DNA of 64,000 bases, taken from Faeciplasma sp048393055 (GTDB lineage Bacteria; Bacillota; Clostridia; Oscillospirales; Ruminococcaceae). The notes beneath the pieces were generated by a model, which saw only the letters and a list, made by a program, of their open reading frames with translations, was not told where the DNA came from and searched no databases. This document shows positions 1 to 8,386 of this stretch, in pieces (position 1 is the first letter of the stretch; every line of letters starts with the position of its first letter). A program made the position numbers and the translations under genes. The stretch covers positions 62,001 to 126,000 of the forward strand of contig DBFJJS010000016.1 of the NCBI GenBank assembly GCA_048393055.1, in the 5' to 3' direction.

Positions 1-1
1 G

Positions 2-1141
2 GCGGCTTTGATAACAAGCGTGTTGGAAAACAGCTCAAAAATAATGGAGTACACCTCAGAATGCGAAGCAAAGGGCGTTAAGGTTTTAGGTCCTGATATC
101 AATTTGAGCAGTGAGGGCTTCATAGCGTCAAAGGACGGGATACGCTTCGGACTTTTAGCAATTAAGGGTCTCGGACGCGGAGTTATCGGTGAGATAATAT
201 CCGAGCGCGAAAAGAACGGTGCATATCGTTCGCTTTACGATTTTATATCAAGGGCGTACAGCAGGGAACTGACCTCAAGAGTTGTGGAAAGTCTTATAAT
301 GAGCGGAGCGTTTGATTCGTTCGGCACTAACCGAAGGCAGATGCTTACAAACTATGATCTCATAATAAATGCCGTTTCGGATAGAAAATCCGAAAGCATC
401 GACGGTCAGCTCGATATGTTCGGAGGCAGTCAAACTGGCGATTCGGTCGATTCAACCGAGATTTCGCTGCCCTATGTCGAGGAATACCCTATGCCTCAGC
501 TTTTGGAAATGGAAAAGGAAACGCTCGGCGTTTATATATCGGGACATCCTCTTGCGCAGTATTCTCAATGGCTGCCGGCGTGCGGCATATCCCTGGCAAA
601 GAATATACTTGATATCAAGGCGGAAGATTCTGAAGGACACAATGACGGAGATGAGGTTTCACTTATTGCCATGCTGCGCTCCAAGAAAATGTTTACGACA
701 AAAAAGGGACAGCAGATGTGCTTTTTAAGCCTTGAGGACGCCTCAGCAGATATTGAAGCCGTAGTTTTCCCCAAGGTTTACGAGAAATCAAGGGAACTGC
801 TTTATGAAAACGCCATATTGCATATAAAGGGCAAAGTGTCCATAAAGGAGGACGAGCCCCCAAAGATTTTAGCGGACGTTATATCAGATGCTGACGGATA
901 TATTCAAGGCATGAAATCGGGAAGTTTGTGCGTAAGGCTTTTGTCGAGTGATAGATCTAAAATAGAAAAGCTTCGAGATCTATGTGCAAGACACAAAGGT
1001 CAGTGTCGCCTTTTTGCATATCTTTCTGATCTGAAAAAGCTTACTGCTATAAAGGGAGCTGTCGGAGTAGAGATATCCGGCGATGTATTGTCTGAGCTGT
1101 ATGGAATTTGCGGAACAGATAATATAAAGTTTAAATTATAG
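2..1141 (+). CDS. dnaE: DNA polymerase III subunit alpha, C-terminal part (5' cut by window)
   Basis: C-terminal ~380 residues of the replicative polymerase alpha subunit. The reading frame is open to base 2 and reads AALITSVLENSSK before any start-like codon, so the gene begins outside the window and the TTG at 8 is not its start. Visible parts are the end of the fingers region (ECEAKGVKVLGPDIN), the helix-hairpin-helix region (AIKGLGRGVIGEI), and an OB-fold near residues 215-300 (SLIAMLRSKKMFTTKKGQQ, then EAVVFPKVYEKSRE). The end is at a TAG. The frame is clean. The motif order fits DnaE rather than PolC, which carries an internal exonuclease domain. Very confident. Confidence 0.95.
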   Translation, partial: AALITSVLENSSKIMEYTSECEAKGVKVLGPDINLSSEGFIASKDGIRFGLLAIKGLGRGVIGEIISEREKNGAYRSLYDFISRAYSRELTSRVVESLIMSGAFDSFGTNRRQMLTNYDLIINAVSDRKSESIDGQLDMFGGSQTGDSVDSTEISLPYVEEYPMPQLLEMEKETLGVYISGHPLAQYSQWLPACGISLAKNILDIKAEDSEGHNDGDEVSLIAMLRSKKMFTTKKGQQMCFLSLEDASADIEAVVFPKVYEKSRELLYENAILHIKGKVSIKEDEPPKILADVISDADGYIQGMKSGSLCVRLLSSDRSKIEKLRDLCARHKGQCRLFAYLSDLKKLTAIKGAVGVEISGDVLSELYGICGTDNIKFKL

Positions 1142-1387
1142 TCTTATGGTTTATGAAAAGCACTCAGAGCTTTACAGATGATTTTTGATTTATCGTATTT
1201 GTAAGTCTGTTTTAAAATAAAGCTATTGTCATGAATTGAGCATGATGCTATCATATCTGCTTCGATTAAAACAATTATTTTTATACAAGTATTTTAATAA
1301 ATTAATTTACAAATAATGCTATAAAATTTACATATAATAGCCAACTATAGCTATGATGAATTAACGATGAATTTTTAATATGAGCAA

Positions 1388-1416
1388 TTGACGGGTGATA
1401 GAATAAAGCGTATAAT
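1388..1416 (+). promoter_or_regulatory. Sigma-A-type promoter for the DUF4353 gene
   Basis: TTGACG (1388-1393) and a perfect TATAAT (1411-1416) lie 17 bp apart, 39 bp before the start codon at 1455. The rest of the 1142-1454 gap is AT-rich; apart from a short hairpin (AAAGC/GCTTT near 1155-1171) just after dnaE, nothing else was recognised there. Confidence 0.75.
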
Positions 1417-1454
1417 GTTATCATTATTAATTTGTACAAGGGTAGGGTGATTGG

Positions 1455-3266
1455 ATGAAAACCAGCGGCGGTAGAAGAAAAAAAGCTTCAAGCGTCAAAC
1501 CGCTTGTTATAATAGTTATTCTTGCTGTTATAATTGTCGCAGCAATGTATTTGATAACAGGAAACCAAGGTTCAGACCAGGATGGCAATAATCCAAATAT
1601 TGTGCAGCCCGTGGATGAGTATACAAGAAAAATTCTTTTAAATGAATCCAGCCTTCCGGACGCTACAACTCCCGTGCAGTTATCAAACGAGACGGGCGAT
1701 ACCGTCATACAGCTTAATAATGAGCTGACAACTTTAGCCGGATCGGGAGCTAATTACAGCGACGGAATGCTCCTTATAAACCGTGCCGGAGTATATGAGC
1801 TTTCGGGTACTCTTAACGGAAGGATCGTTATAAGCGCGTCGGGCGAGGATGTAGTGCTTATCATGAATGGTGTAAGCGTCACCAGCGAAAATAGCTCTGC
1901 GCTTTATGTCCATGATGCAAATTCAGTTACCGTTATTGCTAATGGTGAGACTGAAAATGTGTTTACGGACGGCTTGAGCTATGATTTCAACCTAGATTAT
2001 TGCAATCCAGTAGAGTCGGAGCCTAACGCTGCTATCTTTTCAAAGGATGACCTGATAATAAGGGGAACTGGAACGATAGTAGTAAACGGTAGATATTCGG
2101 CTGGAATCATAGGCAAGGACAATTTAAAGATCATAAACACCAATGTAACTGTAGACGCCGTAAACAACGGCATTAACGGCAAGGACAGTTTTATAATTCA
2201 GAATTCAACGGTAAGCGTTACTGCGGGAAACGATGGCTTAAGGTCAACGCAGGATACAAATCCCGCCCTTGGCTATGGTGTTTTCACTGATTCCAATATT
2301 AACATCACATCTACCGGTGACGGTATTCAAGTAGAGACTGGCCTTACTATTGATAATTGTTCCATTAATATAGTTTCCGGCGGAGGGTCATATAACGAAG
2401 CGCTCGACAGTCAAAAGGGGATCAAGTGCAATCAGGGTTATATAAATATAAACAGCGGAAATATTGTGCTTGACTGCGCAGACGATGCAATAAACGCCGT
2501 TGGAGACGTTAATATTAACGGAGGCGTGCTTAACATCTCCACTGGTGACGACGGAGTCCATTCCGATTCTTGTGTTGGCGTAAGCGGAGGAACGGTTGTC
2601 GTTTCAAAGTGCTCTGAGGGGCTTGAGGGCGTAGCCGTAGATGTTCTGGGCGGAGATATTTATATCAACTCAAAGTCCAACAGCATCAACGCCGCAGGCG
2701 GAGCGGACAGCGAGGGATTTGATACCACAGCTGCCGTCGTACCTGCAAACTGTGCTGTAAATATCTCAGGCGGTTATGTTTATATCAACACTGATGGAGA
2801 CGGCGTAGATTCCAACGGTGATATAAATATGTCAGGCGGCACTGTGATAATCGCAGGCGCGCAGTCTACAGAGTACAGCATGATAGATTACAACGGAAGC
2901 TTTAATTTGACAGGCGGAACGCTTCTTGCGGCTGGCGGCGCACAGCAGATTCCATCCTCCGCAGGAATAACTCAAAATTGTGTAGAAATCAACTTCAATT
3001 CTACCCTTGCGGCTGAGACCTTTGTAAGCATTTCCTGCGACGGAGAGAGTATTGTATTTAAAACGACAAAGGCCGCGGATAAGATTATTTATTCTTCGTC
3101 GATATTAAAGACCGGCAGCGGCTGCACTGTTTCATACGGAGGAAAATATTCTGGCAGCGATAATCTTGATGGTGTATATACAGGCGGAAAATATTCTGGA
3201 GGATCTGAGATAACAGGCTCTGTATCGGGAACTCTGTCGTCAATTTCAGCAGTAAATCAGCAGTAA
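1455..3266 (+). CDS. Membrane-anchored carbohydrate-binding beta-helix protein (DUF4353 / Cthe_2159 type)
   Basis: 603 residues. A basic N-terminus (GGRRKKASS) and one hydrophobic helix (about residues 16-36) anchor the protein in the membrane with the rest outside. The body is a regular series of short beta-strand repeats rich in N, G, D and V (for example INGKDSFIIQNSTVSV and GDVNINGGVLNIS), typical of a right-handed parallel beta-helix. The pattern matches the DUF4353 family, whose characterised member Cthe_2159 binds cellulose and polygalacturonate. The last ~60 residues are rich in Gly, Ser and Tyr. A GGGTAGGGTG ribosome site precedes the ATG. The gene is monocistronic, between its own promoter and a terminator. 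Cell-wall or polysaccharide binding is inferred from the family. Confidence 0.85.
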   Translation: MKTSGGRRKKASSVKPLVIIVILAVIIVAAMYLITGNQGSDQDGNNPNIVQPVDEYTRKILLNESSLPDATTPVQLSNETGDTVIQLNNELTTLAGSGANYSDGMLLINRAGVYELSGTLNGRIVISASGEDVVLIMNGVSVTSENSSALYVHDANSVTVIANGETENVFTDGLSYDFNLDYCNPVESEPNAAIFSKDDLIIRGTGTIVVNGRYSAGIIGKDNLKIINTNVTVDAVNNGINGKDSFIIQNSTVSVTAGNDGLRSTQDTNPALGYGVFTDSNINITSTGDGIQVETGLTIDNCSINIVSGGGSYNEALDSQKGIKCNQGYININSGNIVLDCADDAINAVGDVNINGGVLNISTGDDGVHSDSCVGVSGGTVVVSKCSEGLEGVAVDVLGGDIYINSKSNSINAAGGADSEGFDTTAAVVPANCAVNISGGYVYINTDGDGVDSNGDINMSGGTVIIAGAQSTEYSMIDYNGSFNLTGGTLLAAGGAQQIPSSAGITQNCVEINFNSTLAAETFVSISCDGESIVFKTTKAADKIIYSSSILKTGSGCTVSYGGKYSGSDNLDGVYTGGKYSGGSEITGSVSGTLSSISAVNQQ

Positions 3267-3279
3267 ATCAGCAGTAAAA
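3247..3279 (+). repeat. Three tandem 11-bp repeats across the stop codon
   Basis: CAGCAGTAAAT occurs at 3247-3257 and 3258-3268, and with one final mismatch at 3269-3279. The TAA stop of the upstream gene (3264-3266) lies inside copy 2, so the number of copies leaves the protein end unchanged as long as the first two copies stay. Confidence 0.85.
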
Positions 3280-3282
3280 CAA

Positions 3283-3315
3283 AGAACACACCGTAATTAA
3301 TGCGCGGTGTGTTCT
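3283..3315 (+). terminator. Rho-independent terminator after the DUF4353 gene
   Basis: Perfect 11-bp inverted repeat AGAACACACCG / CGGTGTGTTCT with an 11-nt loop, followed by the T-rich stretch ATTTATCTT. It separates the gene from the trpS promoter that starts 13 bp later. Confidence 0.75.
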
Positions 3316-3327
3316 ATTTATCTTAAA

Positions 3328-3356
3328 TTGACAATGAATAAGTTTCGTGCTATAAT
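3328..3356 (+). promoter_or_regulatory. Consensus sigma-A promoter for trpS
   Basis: Perfect TTGACA (3328-3333) and perfect TATAAT (3351-3356) with a 17-bp spacer, 39 bp before the ATG. The leader is too short for a T-box, so tRNA-Trp-sensing T-box control, common for trpS in Firmicutes, is not present here. Confidence 0.9.
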
Positions 3357-3394
3357 AACGACTATGTTTTAATTAATTTTTGGGAGGCTTTTTT

Positions 3395-4405
3395 ATGCCT
3401 GAAAACGTTGAAAAGAAAAAGGTTATTTTTAGCGGTATTCAGCCTACCGGTACTTTTACGTTAGGCAACTATATCGGTGCTATAAGAAACTGGGGACCTC
3501 TTCAGGACGAATATGACTGCATTTATTCTATAGTTGATATGCATGCGCTCACAGTAAAGCGCGACCCCGTTAAATTCAGGCAGCAGACGCTTGAGGCATA
3601 CGCGCTTATACTTGCGTGTGGCATAGACCCCGAAAAATCAATTGCGTTTATACAGAGTCATAACCCGAGCCATGCTCAGCTAAACTGGGTTTTGGCGTGC
3701 GCTACTCAGTTCGGAGAGTTGTCGAGAATGACTCAGTTCAAAGATAAATCCAAAAAGCATCCGGACGATGTAAACGCCGGACTTTTCACATATCCTGTGC
3801 TGATGGCGGCGGATATTCTTACCTATAACGCCGACCTTGTGCCAATAGGAGCGGATCAGAAGCAGCATTTAGAGCTTGCAAGAAATATAGCTGTCAGGTT
3901 TAATCAGAGGTTTGGCGAGACATTTGTTATACCTGAACCGTATATCCCGAGCTTCGGTGCAAGCGTTAAGAGCCTTCAGGACCCGACAAAAAAGATGTCC
4001 AAGTCGGATGAAAACCCAAATGCCTGTATCTTTATTCTGGACGATAAGGATACAATCATAAGAAAGTTTAAAAGGGCTGTTACAGACAGCGAAACCGAGG
4101 TCAGATACGCCGAGGGAAAGGACGGAATAAATAATCTTATGACTATTTATTCCTGCGTGACTGGCAAGACCATGCTTCAGATAGAGAGCGAGTTCAGCGG
4201 CAAGGGTTACGGAGATTTTAAGCTTGCTGTCGGAGAAGCTGTCGCAGACCATCTTGAGCCGGTAAGACGGAAATATACCGAGCTTGTCGCCGATAAGGCA
4301 TATCTTAAGAGCTGCTATACGGACGGCGCTCAAAGGGCCTTCAAACTGTCTAATAAGATCGTAACAAAGGTATACCGCAAGGTTGGCTTTGTAGATTACA
4401 GGTAG
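3395..4405 (+). CDS. trpS: Tryptophanyl-tRNA synthetase
   Basis: 336-residue class I aminoacyl-tRNA synthetase that charges tRNA-Trp in the cytoplasm. The ATP-binding signature appears as PTGTFTLGNYIGA near the N-terminus, and the second signature as KKMSKSDENPN near residue 205. Length is normal for the family. The ATG at 3395 is chosen because GGGAGG (3382-3387) sits in front of it; an in-frame TTG at 3380 would overlap that ribosome site. The strong consensus promoter upstream suggests constitutive expression. A long antisense frame inside this gene has no support of its own. Confidence 0.97.
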   Translation: MPENVEKKKVIFSGIQPTGTFTLGNYIGAIRNWGPLQDEYDCIYSIVDMHALTVKRDPVKFRQQTLEAYALILACGIDPEKSIAFIQSHNPSHAQLNWVLACATQFGELSRMTQFKDKSKKHPDDVNAGLFTYPVLMAADILTYNADLVPIGADQKQHLELARNIAVRFNQRFGETFVIPEPYIPSFGASVKSLQDPTKKMSKSDENPNACIFILDDKDTIIRKFKRAVTDSETEVRYAEGKDGINNLMTIYSCVTGKTMLQIESEFSGKGYGDFKLAVGEAVADHLEPVRRKYTELVADKAYLKSCYTDGAQRAFKLSNKIVTKVYRKVGFVDYR

Positions 4406-4412
4406 CCAGTCT

Positions 4413-4574
4413 ATGAATAAGGGCACGACATTTGCTGCGGCTGGGGTAACAATGGGCTCCTGCCTTGCCATGATAATTTCGTTTTCCTGCAATCATTCTA
4501 TTTTGTGGGCAATTATTCATGGGGCTATGAGCTGGGTCTATGTAATTTACCGTCTAATTGTCGGCGGATATTGA
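4413..4574 (+). CDS. Small membrane protein, 53 residues
   Basis: An open frame that begins 7 bp after the trpS stop and ends 17 bp before ychF. The protein starts MNKGTTFAAAGVTMGSCLAM and has one or two hydrophobic stretches (residues 8-24 and 28-48), with HSILWAIIHG and SWVYVIY in the second. It fills the trpS-ychF gap almost exactly, and I recall similar small clostridial proteins of the NHSILWAIIHG type. GGTAG at 4401-4405 is the only, weak, ribosome-site candidate, so translation may be coupled to trpS. The function is unknown. Confidence 0.65.
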   Translation: MNKGTTFAAAGVTMGSCLAMIISFSCNHSILWAIIHGAMSWVYVIYRLIVGGY

Positions 4575-4591
4575 TTTTTGGAGATGAAAAT

Positions 4592-5686
4592 ATGAAACTT
4601 GGTATGGTTGGGTTGCCAAATGTAGGGAAGAGCACCTTGTTTAATGCTTTGACCAACGCCGGAGCTGAATCGGCTAATTACCCCTTTTGCACTATCGAGC
4701 CTAACGTAGGCGTTGTCTCTGTGCCGGACGAGAGGCTTGACAAGCTTGCAAAGATGTATAATCCCAATAAGTTTACGCCTGCCACGCTTGAGTTTGTCGA
4801 TATTGCGGGCCTTGTAAAGGGCGCGTCTAAGGGCGAGGGGCTCGGAAATAAGTTCCTGACGAACATTCGCGAATGCGACGCTATAATTCACGTCGTCAGG
4901 TGCTTTGAATCTGATGATATCATACATGTAGAGGGCTCGGTTGATCCTGCAAGGGATATTGAAACTATAGACCTTGAGCTTATATTTGCCGATATTGAGG
5001 TTCTTGAAAGGCGTCTTGATAAGGCGAAGAAGATGCTAAAGGGTGACAAGAAGTATCAGGCCGATATAGATATGACGGAAGGTCTTATAGCGCATCTTAC
5101 CGAGGGCAAGCCCGCAAGGAGCTATCCGTTTACAGACGACGAGCGCGAGATGATTAAATCAACGCCGCTTCTTTCGATGAAGCCTGTAATATATGCGGCA
5201 AATCTGAGCGACGACGATTTCAGAAATAATATAGACAGCAATAAGCACTATAATGCCGTTAAGAAGATTGCCGAAGAGGAAGGCTCGGCTGTGCTGCCCA
5301 TATGCGCACAAATAGAAGCGGAGCTGGCGGATATGTCCGAAGAGGATAAGAAGATGTTTTTAGCGGATCTTGGTCTTGAAGTATCGGGACTGGACAGGGT
5401 AATCAAGGAGGGCTATGCGCTTCTCGGGCTTATATCTTTTCTTACCGCTGGCAAAGACGAGTGCAGGGCGTGGACTATCAAAAACGGCACAAAAGCTCCG
5501 CAGGCAGCGGGAAAGATCCATTCCGATTTTGAAAGAGGCTTTATCAGGGCAGAGGTAGTTGCTTTTGACGATCTTGAAGCCTGTGGTTCTATGTCTGCGG
5601 CAAGGGAAAAGGGACTCGTTCGCTCTGAGGGAAAGGACTATGTAATGAGGGATGGAGACGTAGTATTGTTCAGATTTAACGTGTAG
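4592..5686 (+). CDS. ychF: Ribosome-binding ATPase YchF (Obg-like GTPase family)
   Basis: 364 residues, the usual YchF length. The P-loop is GLPNVGKSTLFNAL at residues 7-20, the switch region contains NYPFCTIEPN, and the G3 motif is DIAGLVKGASKGEG. The C-terminal TGS domain ends with the typical KGLVRSEGKDYVMRDGD region. Family members bind ribosomes, prefer ATP to GTP and act in translation and stress responses. The ATG at 4592 follows TTGGAG at the right distance; a longer in-frame start at 4505 would overlap the small membrane gene and add residues not seen in the family. Confidence 0.96.
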   Translation: MKLGMVGLPNVGKSTLFNALTNAGAESANYPFCTIEPNVGVVSVPDERLDKLAKMYNPNKFTPATLEFVDIAGLVKGASKGEGLGNKFLTNIRECDAIIHVVRCFESDDIIHVEGSVDPARDIETIDLELIFADIEVLERRLDKAKKMLKGDKKYQADIDMTEGLIAHLTEGKPARSYPFTDDEREMIKSTPLLSMKPVIYAANLSDDDFRNNIDSNKHYNAVKKIAEEEGSAVLPICAQIEAELADMSEEDKKMFLADLGLEVSGLDRVIKEGYALLGLISFLTAGKDECRAWTIKNGTKAPQAAGKIHSDFERGFIRAEVVAFDDLEACGSMSAAREKGLVRSEGKDYVMRDGDVVLFRFNV

Positions 5687-5744
5687 GAGCTTAACCCAGC
5701 TGTGTTTATGCAGTCTGTGTCTTTGGCGTTTTATTGAATAAAAT

Positions 5745-5775
5745 AAAGCCGTTCCTGAATATCAGGAACGGCTTT
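5745..5775. terminator. Bidirectional terminator between ychF and gap
   Basis: Perfect 14-bp inverted repeat AAAGCCGTTCCTGA / TCAGGAACGGCTTT with a 3-nt loop. A and T runs flank both sides, so it can end transcription of ychF (plus) and of gap (minus), which converge here. Confidence 0.9.
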
Positions 5776-5801
5776 GTGTTTGTCAGATACTAAGCAAAGA
5801 A

Positions 5802-6869
5802 TTAAAGCTCAGCGAAGTACTTGATGGTTCTGACCATCTGGCTGGTGTAGGAGTTCTCGTTGTCATACCAGGAAACAACCTGTACCTGATAGAGATCGTC
5901 AGCGAGCTTGGCAACCATTGTCTGAGTAGCATCAAAGAGTGAGCCGTATCTCATGCCGATAACGTCGGAAGAAACGATAGGATCCTCGTTGTAGCCGTAG
6001 GACTCGGAAGCGGCAGCCTTCATAGCGGCATTGATGCCTTCCTTGGTTATGTCCTTGCCCTTTACAACAGCGGTAAGGATAGTTGTCGAGCCTGTGGTAA
6101 CAGGAACTCTCTGAGCAGAACCGATAAGCTTGCCGTTAAGCTCAGGGATAACAAGACCGATAGCCTTGGCAGCGCCGGTAGAGTTAGGAACGATGTTGGC
6201 AGCGCCTGCTCTTGCACGGCGGAGGTCGCCCTTGCGGTGAGGACCGTCGAGGATCATCTGGTCGCCTGTGTAAGCGTGGATAGTGGACATGATGCCGCTC
6301 TGGATAGGAGCGTAATCGTTAAGAGCCTTAGCCATAGGCGCGAGGCAGTTGGTGGTGCAGGATGCTGCGGAAATGATGGTGTCGTCCTTTGTAAGGGTCT
6401 TCTCATTTACGCTGTAAACAATTGTAGGAAGATCGTTGCCTGCGGGAGCGGAAATAACGACTTTCTTAGCGCCTGCGTCGATATGAGCCTGGCTCTTTGC
6501 CTTTGAGCAGTAGAAGCCTGTGCACTCCAATACAACGTCTACGCCAAGCTCGCCCCAGGGAAGATCAGCAGCGTTGGGCTTTGCATAAATAGTGATTTCC
6601 TTGCCGTCAACAATGATAGCTCCGGGAGTAACGACAGTCTTGCCGTCCTCAGCATAAACGGCGGGCTTGTAGCCTACAGTATGAGCGTTCTCACCGATCT
6701 TGCCGCAGTATCCGCCCTGAGCAGTATCATACTTAAGAAGATGAGCCAGCATTTCAGGCTTGGTAAGATCGTTGATAGCTACTATTTCGTAGCCCTCGGC
6801 GCCGAACATCTGTCTGAAGGCAAGACGTCCGATTCTGCCGAAACCGTTAATTGCAACTTTTACTGACAT
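5802..6869 (-). CDS. gap: Glyceraldehyde-3-phosphate dehydrogenase, type I
   Basis: 355 residues. It catalyses NAD-dependent oxidative phosphorylation of glyceraldehyde-3-phosphate in glycolysis. The Rossmann start is VAINGFGRIGRLAFRQ, the catalytic cysteine lies in SAASCTTNCLAPMAK, and the substrate-binding segment is RAGAANIVPNSTGAA. The protein is ~20 residues longer than the usual ~335; the extra residues are around YAEDGKTVVTPGA near residue 75, a surface loop. The start at 6869 is preceded on the minus strand by GGAGG. The gene stands alone with its own promoter, facing away from the fatty acid operon. Confidence 0.97.
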   Translation of the reverse strand: MSVKVAINGFGRIGRLAFRQMFGAEGYEIVAINDLTKPEMLAHLLKYDTAQGGYCGKIGENAHTVGYKPAVYAEDGKTVVTPGAIIVDGKEITIYAKPNAADLPWGELGVDVVLECTGFYCSKAKSQAHIDAGAKKVVISAPAGNDLPTIVYSVNEKTLTKDDTIISAASCTTNCLAPMAKALNDYAPIQSGIMSTIHAYTGDQMILDGPHRKGDLRRARAGAANIVPNSTGAAKAIGLVIPELNGKLIGSAQRVPVTTGSTTILTAVVKGKDITKEGINAAMKAAASESYGYNEDPIVSSDVIGMRYGSLFDATQTMVAKLADDLYQVQVVSWYDNENSYTSQMVRTIKYFAEL

Positions 6870-6904
6870 ATTAAAACCTCCAATAGCTTTTTTATGCGTC
6901 TATT

Positions 6905-6933
6905 ATTTTACACTACCTTTCATATATTTGCAA
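6905..6933 (-). promoter_or_regulatory. Promoter of gap
   Basis: Read on the minus strand: TTGCAA (6928-6933), a 17-bp spacer, then TAAAAT (6905-6910), about 36 bp before the gap start. Confidence 0.55.
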
Positions 6934-7033
6934 GTACTTTAACGAAAAAATGTATGTTACAAGTGTATGCAATTTCTTTTTCCTTTATGCCAAAAATTTT
7001 ATAGCTTTAATTAGTGTCGGAGAACAATATTAT

Positions 7034-7141
7034 ATTTCATGAAATTGTATCCAAAACAAACAAATATATAAAAAAGAATTTTACGTTGGAACGCAAAAGG
7101 AACTCTAGGGGAATTTCTTTGGAACAGCTAACAAATATAAT
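7034..7141 (+). promoter_or_regulatory. Upstream region of the fatty acid operon: palindrome and -10 box
   Basis: In the divergent gap/fab interval, a perfect 12-bp palindrome ATTTCATGAAAT lies at 7034-7045 and a TATAAT at 7136-7141, 75 bp before acpP. No good -35 box precedes this -10. A TTGACA at 7147-7152 has no matching -10. The palindrome could be an operator for a lipid regulator, but it does not match the FapR or FabT consensus that I know. Confidence 0.3.
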
Positions 7142-7215
7142 ATAGCTTGACAAGCTGGTTGCCGCCGCAATTCGGCGTTATTCCGCTTGTGAATATTTAT
7201 TGGAGGCATATTGAT

Positions 7216-7437
7216 ATGTACTTTGACGCAATCGCTAAAATTATCTCGGAGCGCACCGGCTGCGATATTGCAGACATTAAGCCGGAAAGCAAGTTTTCAG
7301 AGCTTGGTATTGATTCGCTTGATACCGTAGAGCTTCTCATGAGCCTTGAGGATGAGATCGGAATTGAGATAGAGCTTGACCGCAAGGTCGAGACCGTAGA
7401 TGATCTGGACAAGTTTATTCAGAGCAAGCAGGGATAA
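7216..7437 (+). CDS. acpP: Acyl carrier protein of fatty acid synthesis
   Basis: 73 residues, acidic. It carries the growing acyl chain on phosphopantetheine attached to the serine of GIDSLDTVELLM. The ATG at 7216 follows GGAGG at 7202-7206, and the protein starts MYFDAIAKIISERTG. It is the first gene of the operon and ends 4 bp before fabK. It is one of two acyl carrier genes in the window; the other (26608) is in the accessory cluster and is quite different in sequence. Confidence 0.95.
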   Translation: MYFDAIAKIISERTGCDIADIKPESKFSELGIDSLDTVELLMSLEDEIGIEIELDRKVETVDDLDKFIQSKQG

Positions 7438-7441
7438 GTTA

Positions 7442-8386
7442 ATGATAAAGTCAGAGATTTGTGAGATGCTGGGGATAAAGTACCCGGTATTTCAGGGTGG
7501 TATGGCTTGGATTGCCGACGGCAAGCTGGCCGCTGCTGTATCAAATGGCGGCGGCCTCGGCATTATTGCTTCCGGCAATGCTCCGGGCGAATATGTTAGA
7601 GAACAGATTAAAACTGCAAGATCGCTTACAGATAAGCCGATCGGCGTAAATATAATGCTTATGAGTCCGTATGCGGACGAGGTGGCAAGCGTTGTCACAG
7701 AAGAAAAGGTAGAGGTAGTCACTACAGGCGCGGGCAACCCGTCGAAATATATGAAAGCATGGAAAGAAGCCGGAATAAAGGTTATACCTGTCGTAGCATC
7801 CGTTGCAATGGCAAAGCTTATGACCAGGCTTGGCGCGTCTGCCATCATAGCCGAGGGCGGAGAGAGCGGAGGACATGTCGGAGAGCTTACGACGATGGTT
7901 TTGGTCCCGCAGGTATGCGACGTTACTACGCTCCCTGTCATAGCCGCAGGAGGCATTGCCGACGGCAGAGGAGTGGCGGCTGCGTTTATGCTGGGAGCGC
8001 AGGGAGTGCAGATGGGAACGAGATTTCTGTGTGCTACCGAATGCTCCGTCCATCCTGTATATAAAGAAAAGATTTTAAAGGCGAACGACCTATGCACTAT
8101 GGTGACGGGCAAACGTCTGGGTCATCCCGTGCGCAGCCTTAGAACGCCGTTTTCGCGCGAGTACTTCAAGGCGGAGTACAGCGACATGTCCGACGAGGAG
8201 CTTGAAGCGCTTGCTACAGGCGCTTTGCGTCTTGCCGCAAAGGAGGGCGACAGCGAAAAAGGCTGCTTCCTTGCGGGACAGATAGCGGCTATGGTTAAAA
8301 AGGAACAGCCCGCCGCAGAAATTATAAAGGAAGTAATGGAGCAGGCAGAGCCTATACTCCTGAGGGCGCCGCAATGGGTAAAATAG
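7442..8386 (+). CDS. fabK: Enoyl-[acyl-carrier-protein] reductase II (FMN-dependent)
   Basis: 314 residues. TIM-barrel flavoprotein that carries out the last reduction of each elongation round. It resembles nitronate monooxygenases, with KYPVFQGGMAWIADGKLA at the start, GGESGGHVGELTTM near residue 140 and AAGGIADGRGVAAA for FMN phosphate binding. Its place inside the fab operon settles FabK over nitronate monooxygenase. The ATG at 7442 lies 4 bp after the acpP stop. The 3' end overlaps fabD by 13 bp. Confidence 0.95.
   Translation: MIKSEICEMLGIKYPVFQGGMAWIADGKLAAAVSNGGGLGIIASGNAPGEYVREQIKTARSLTDKPIGVNIMLMSPYADEVASVVTEEKVEVVTTGAGNPSKYMKAWKEAGIKVIPVVASVAMAKLMTRLGASAIIAEGGESGGHVGELTTMVLVPQVCDVTTLPVIAAGGIADGRGVAAAFMLGAQGVQMGTRFLCATECSVHPVYKEKILKANDLCTMVTGKRLGHPVRSLRTPFSREYFKAEYSDMSDEELEALATGALRLAAKEGDSEKGCFLAGQIAAMVKKEQPAAEIIKEVMEQAEPILLRAPQWVK

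Noticed and set aside
3333..3394. T-box riboswitch before trpS
   Set aside because: Only 39 bp separate the -10 box and the start codon, too short for a T-box.
3869..4492. 207-codon minus-strand frame over trpS
   Set aside because: Lies opposite a certain gene, has no ribosome site and resembles no known family; it is a shadow of trpS codon use.
7492..8112. 206-codon minus-strand frame over fabK
   Set aside because: Composition rich in Ala, Pro, Ser and Thr as expected from antisense of a Gly/Ala-rich gene; no start signals.
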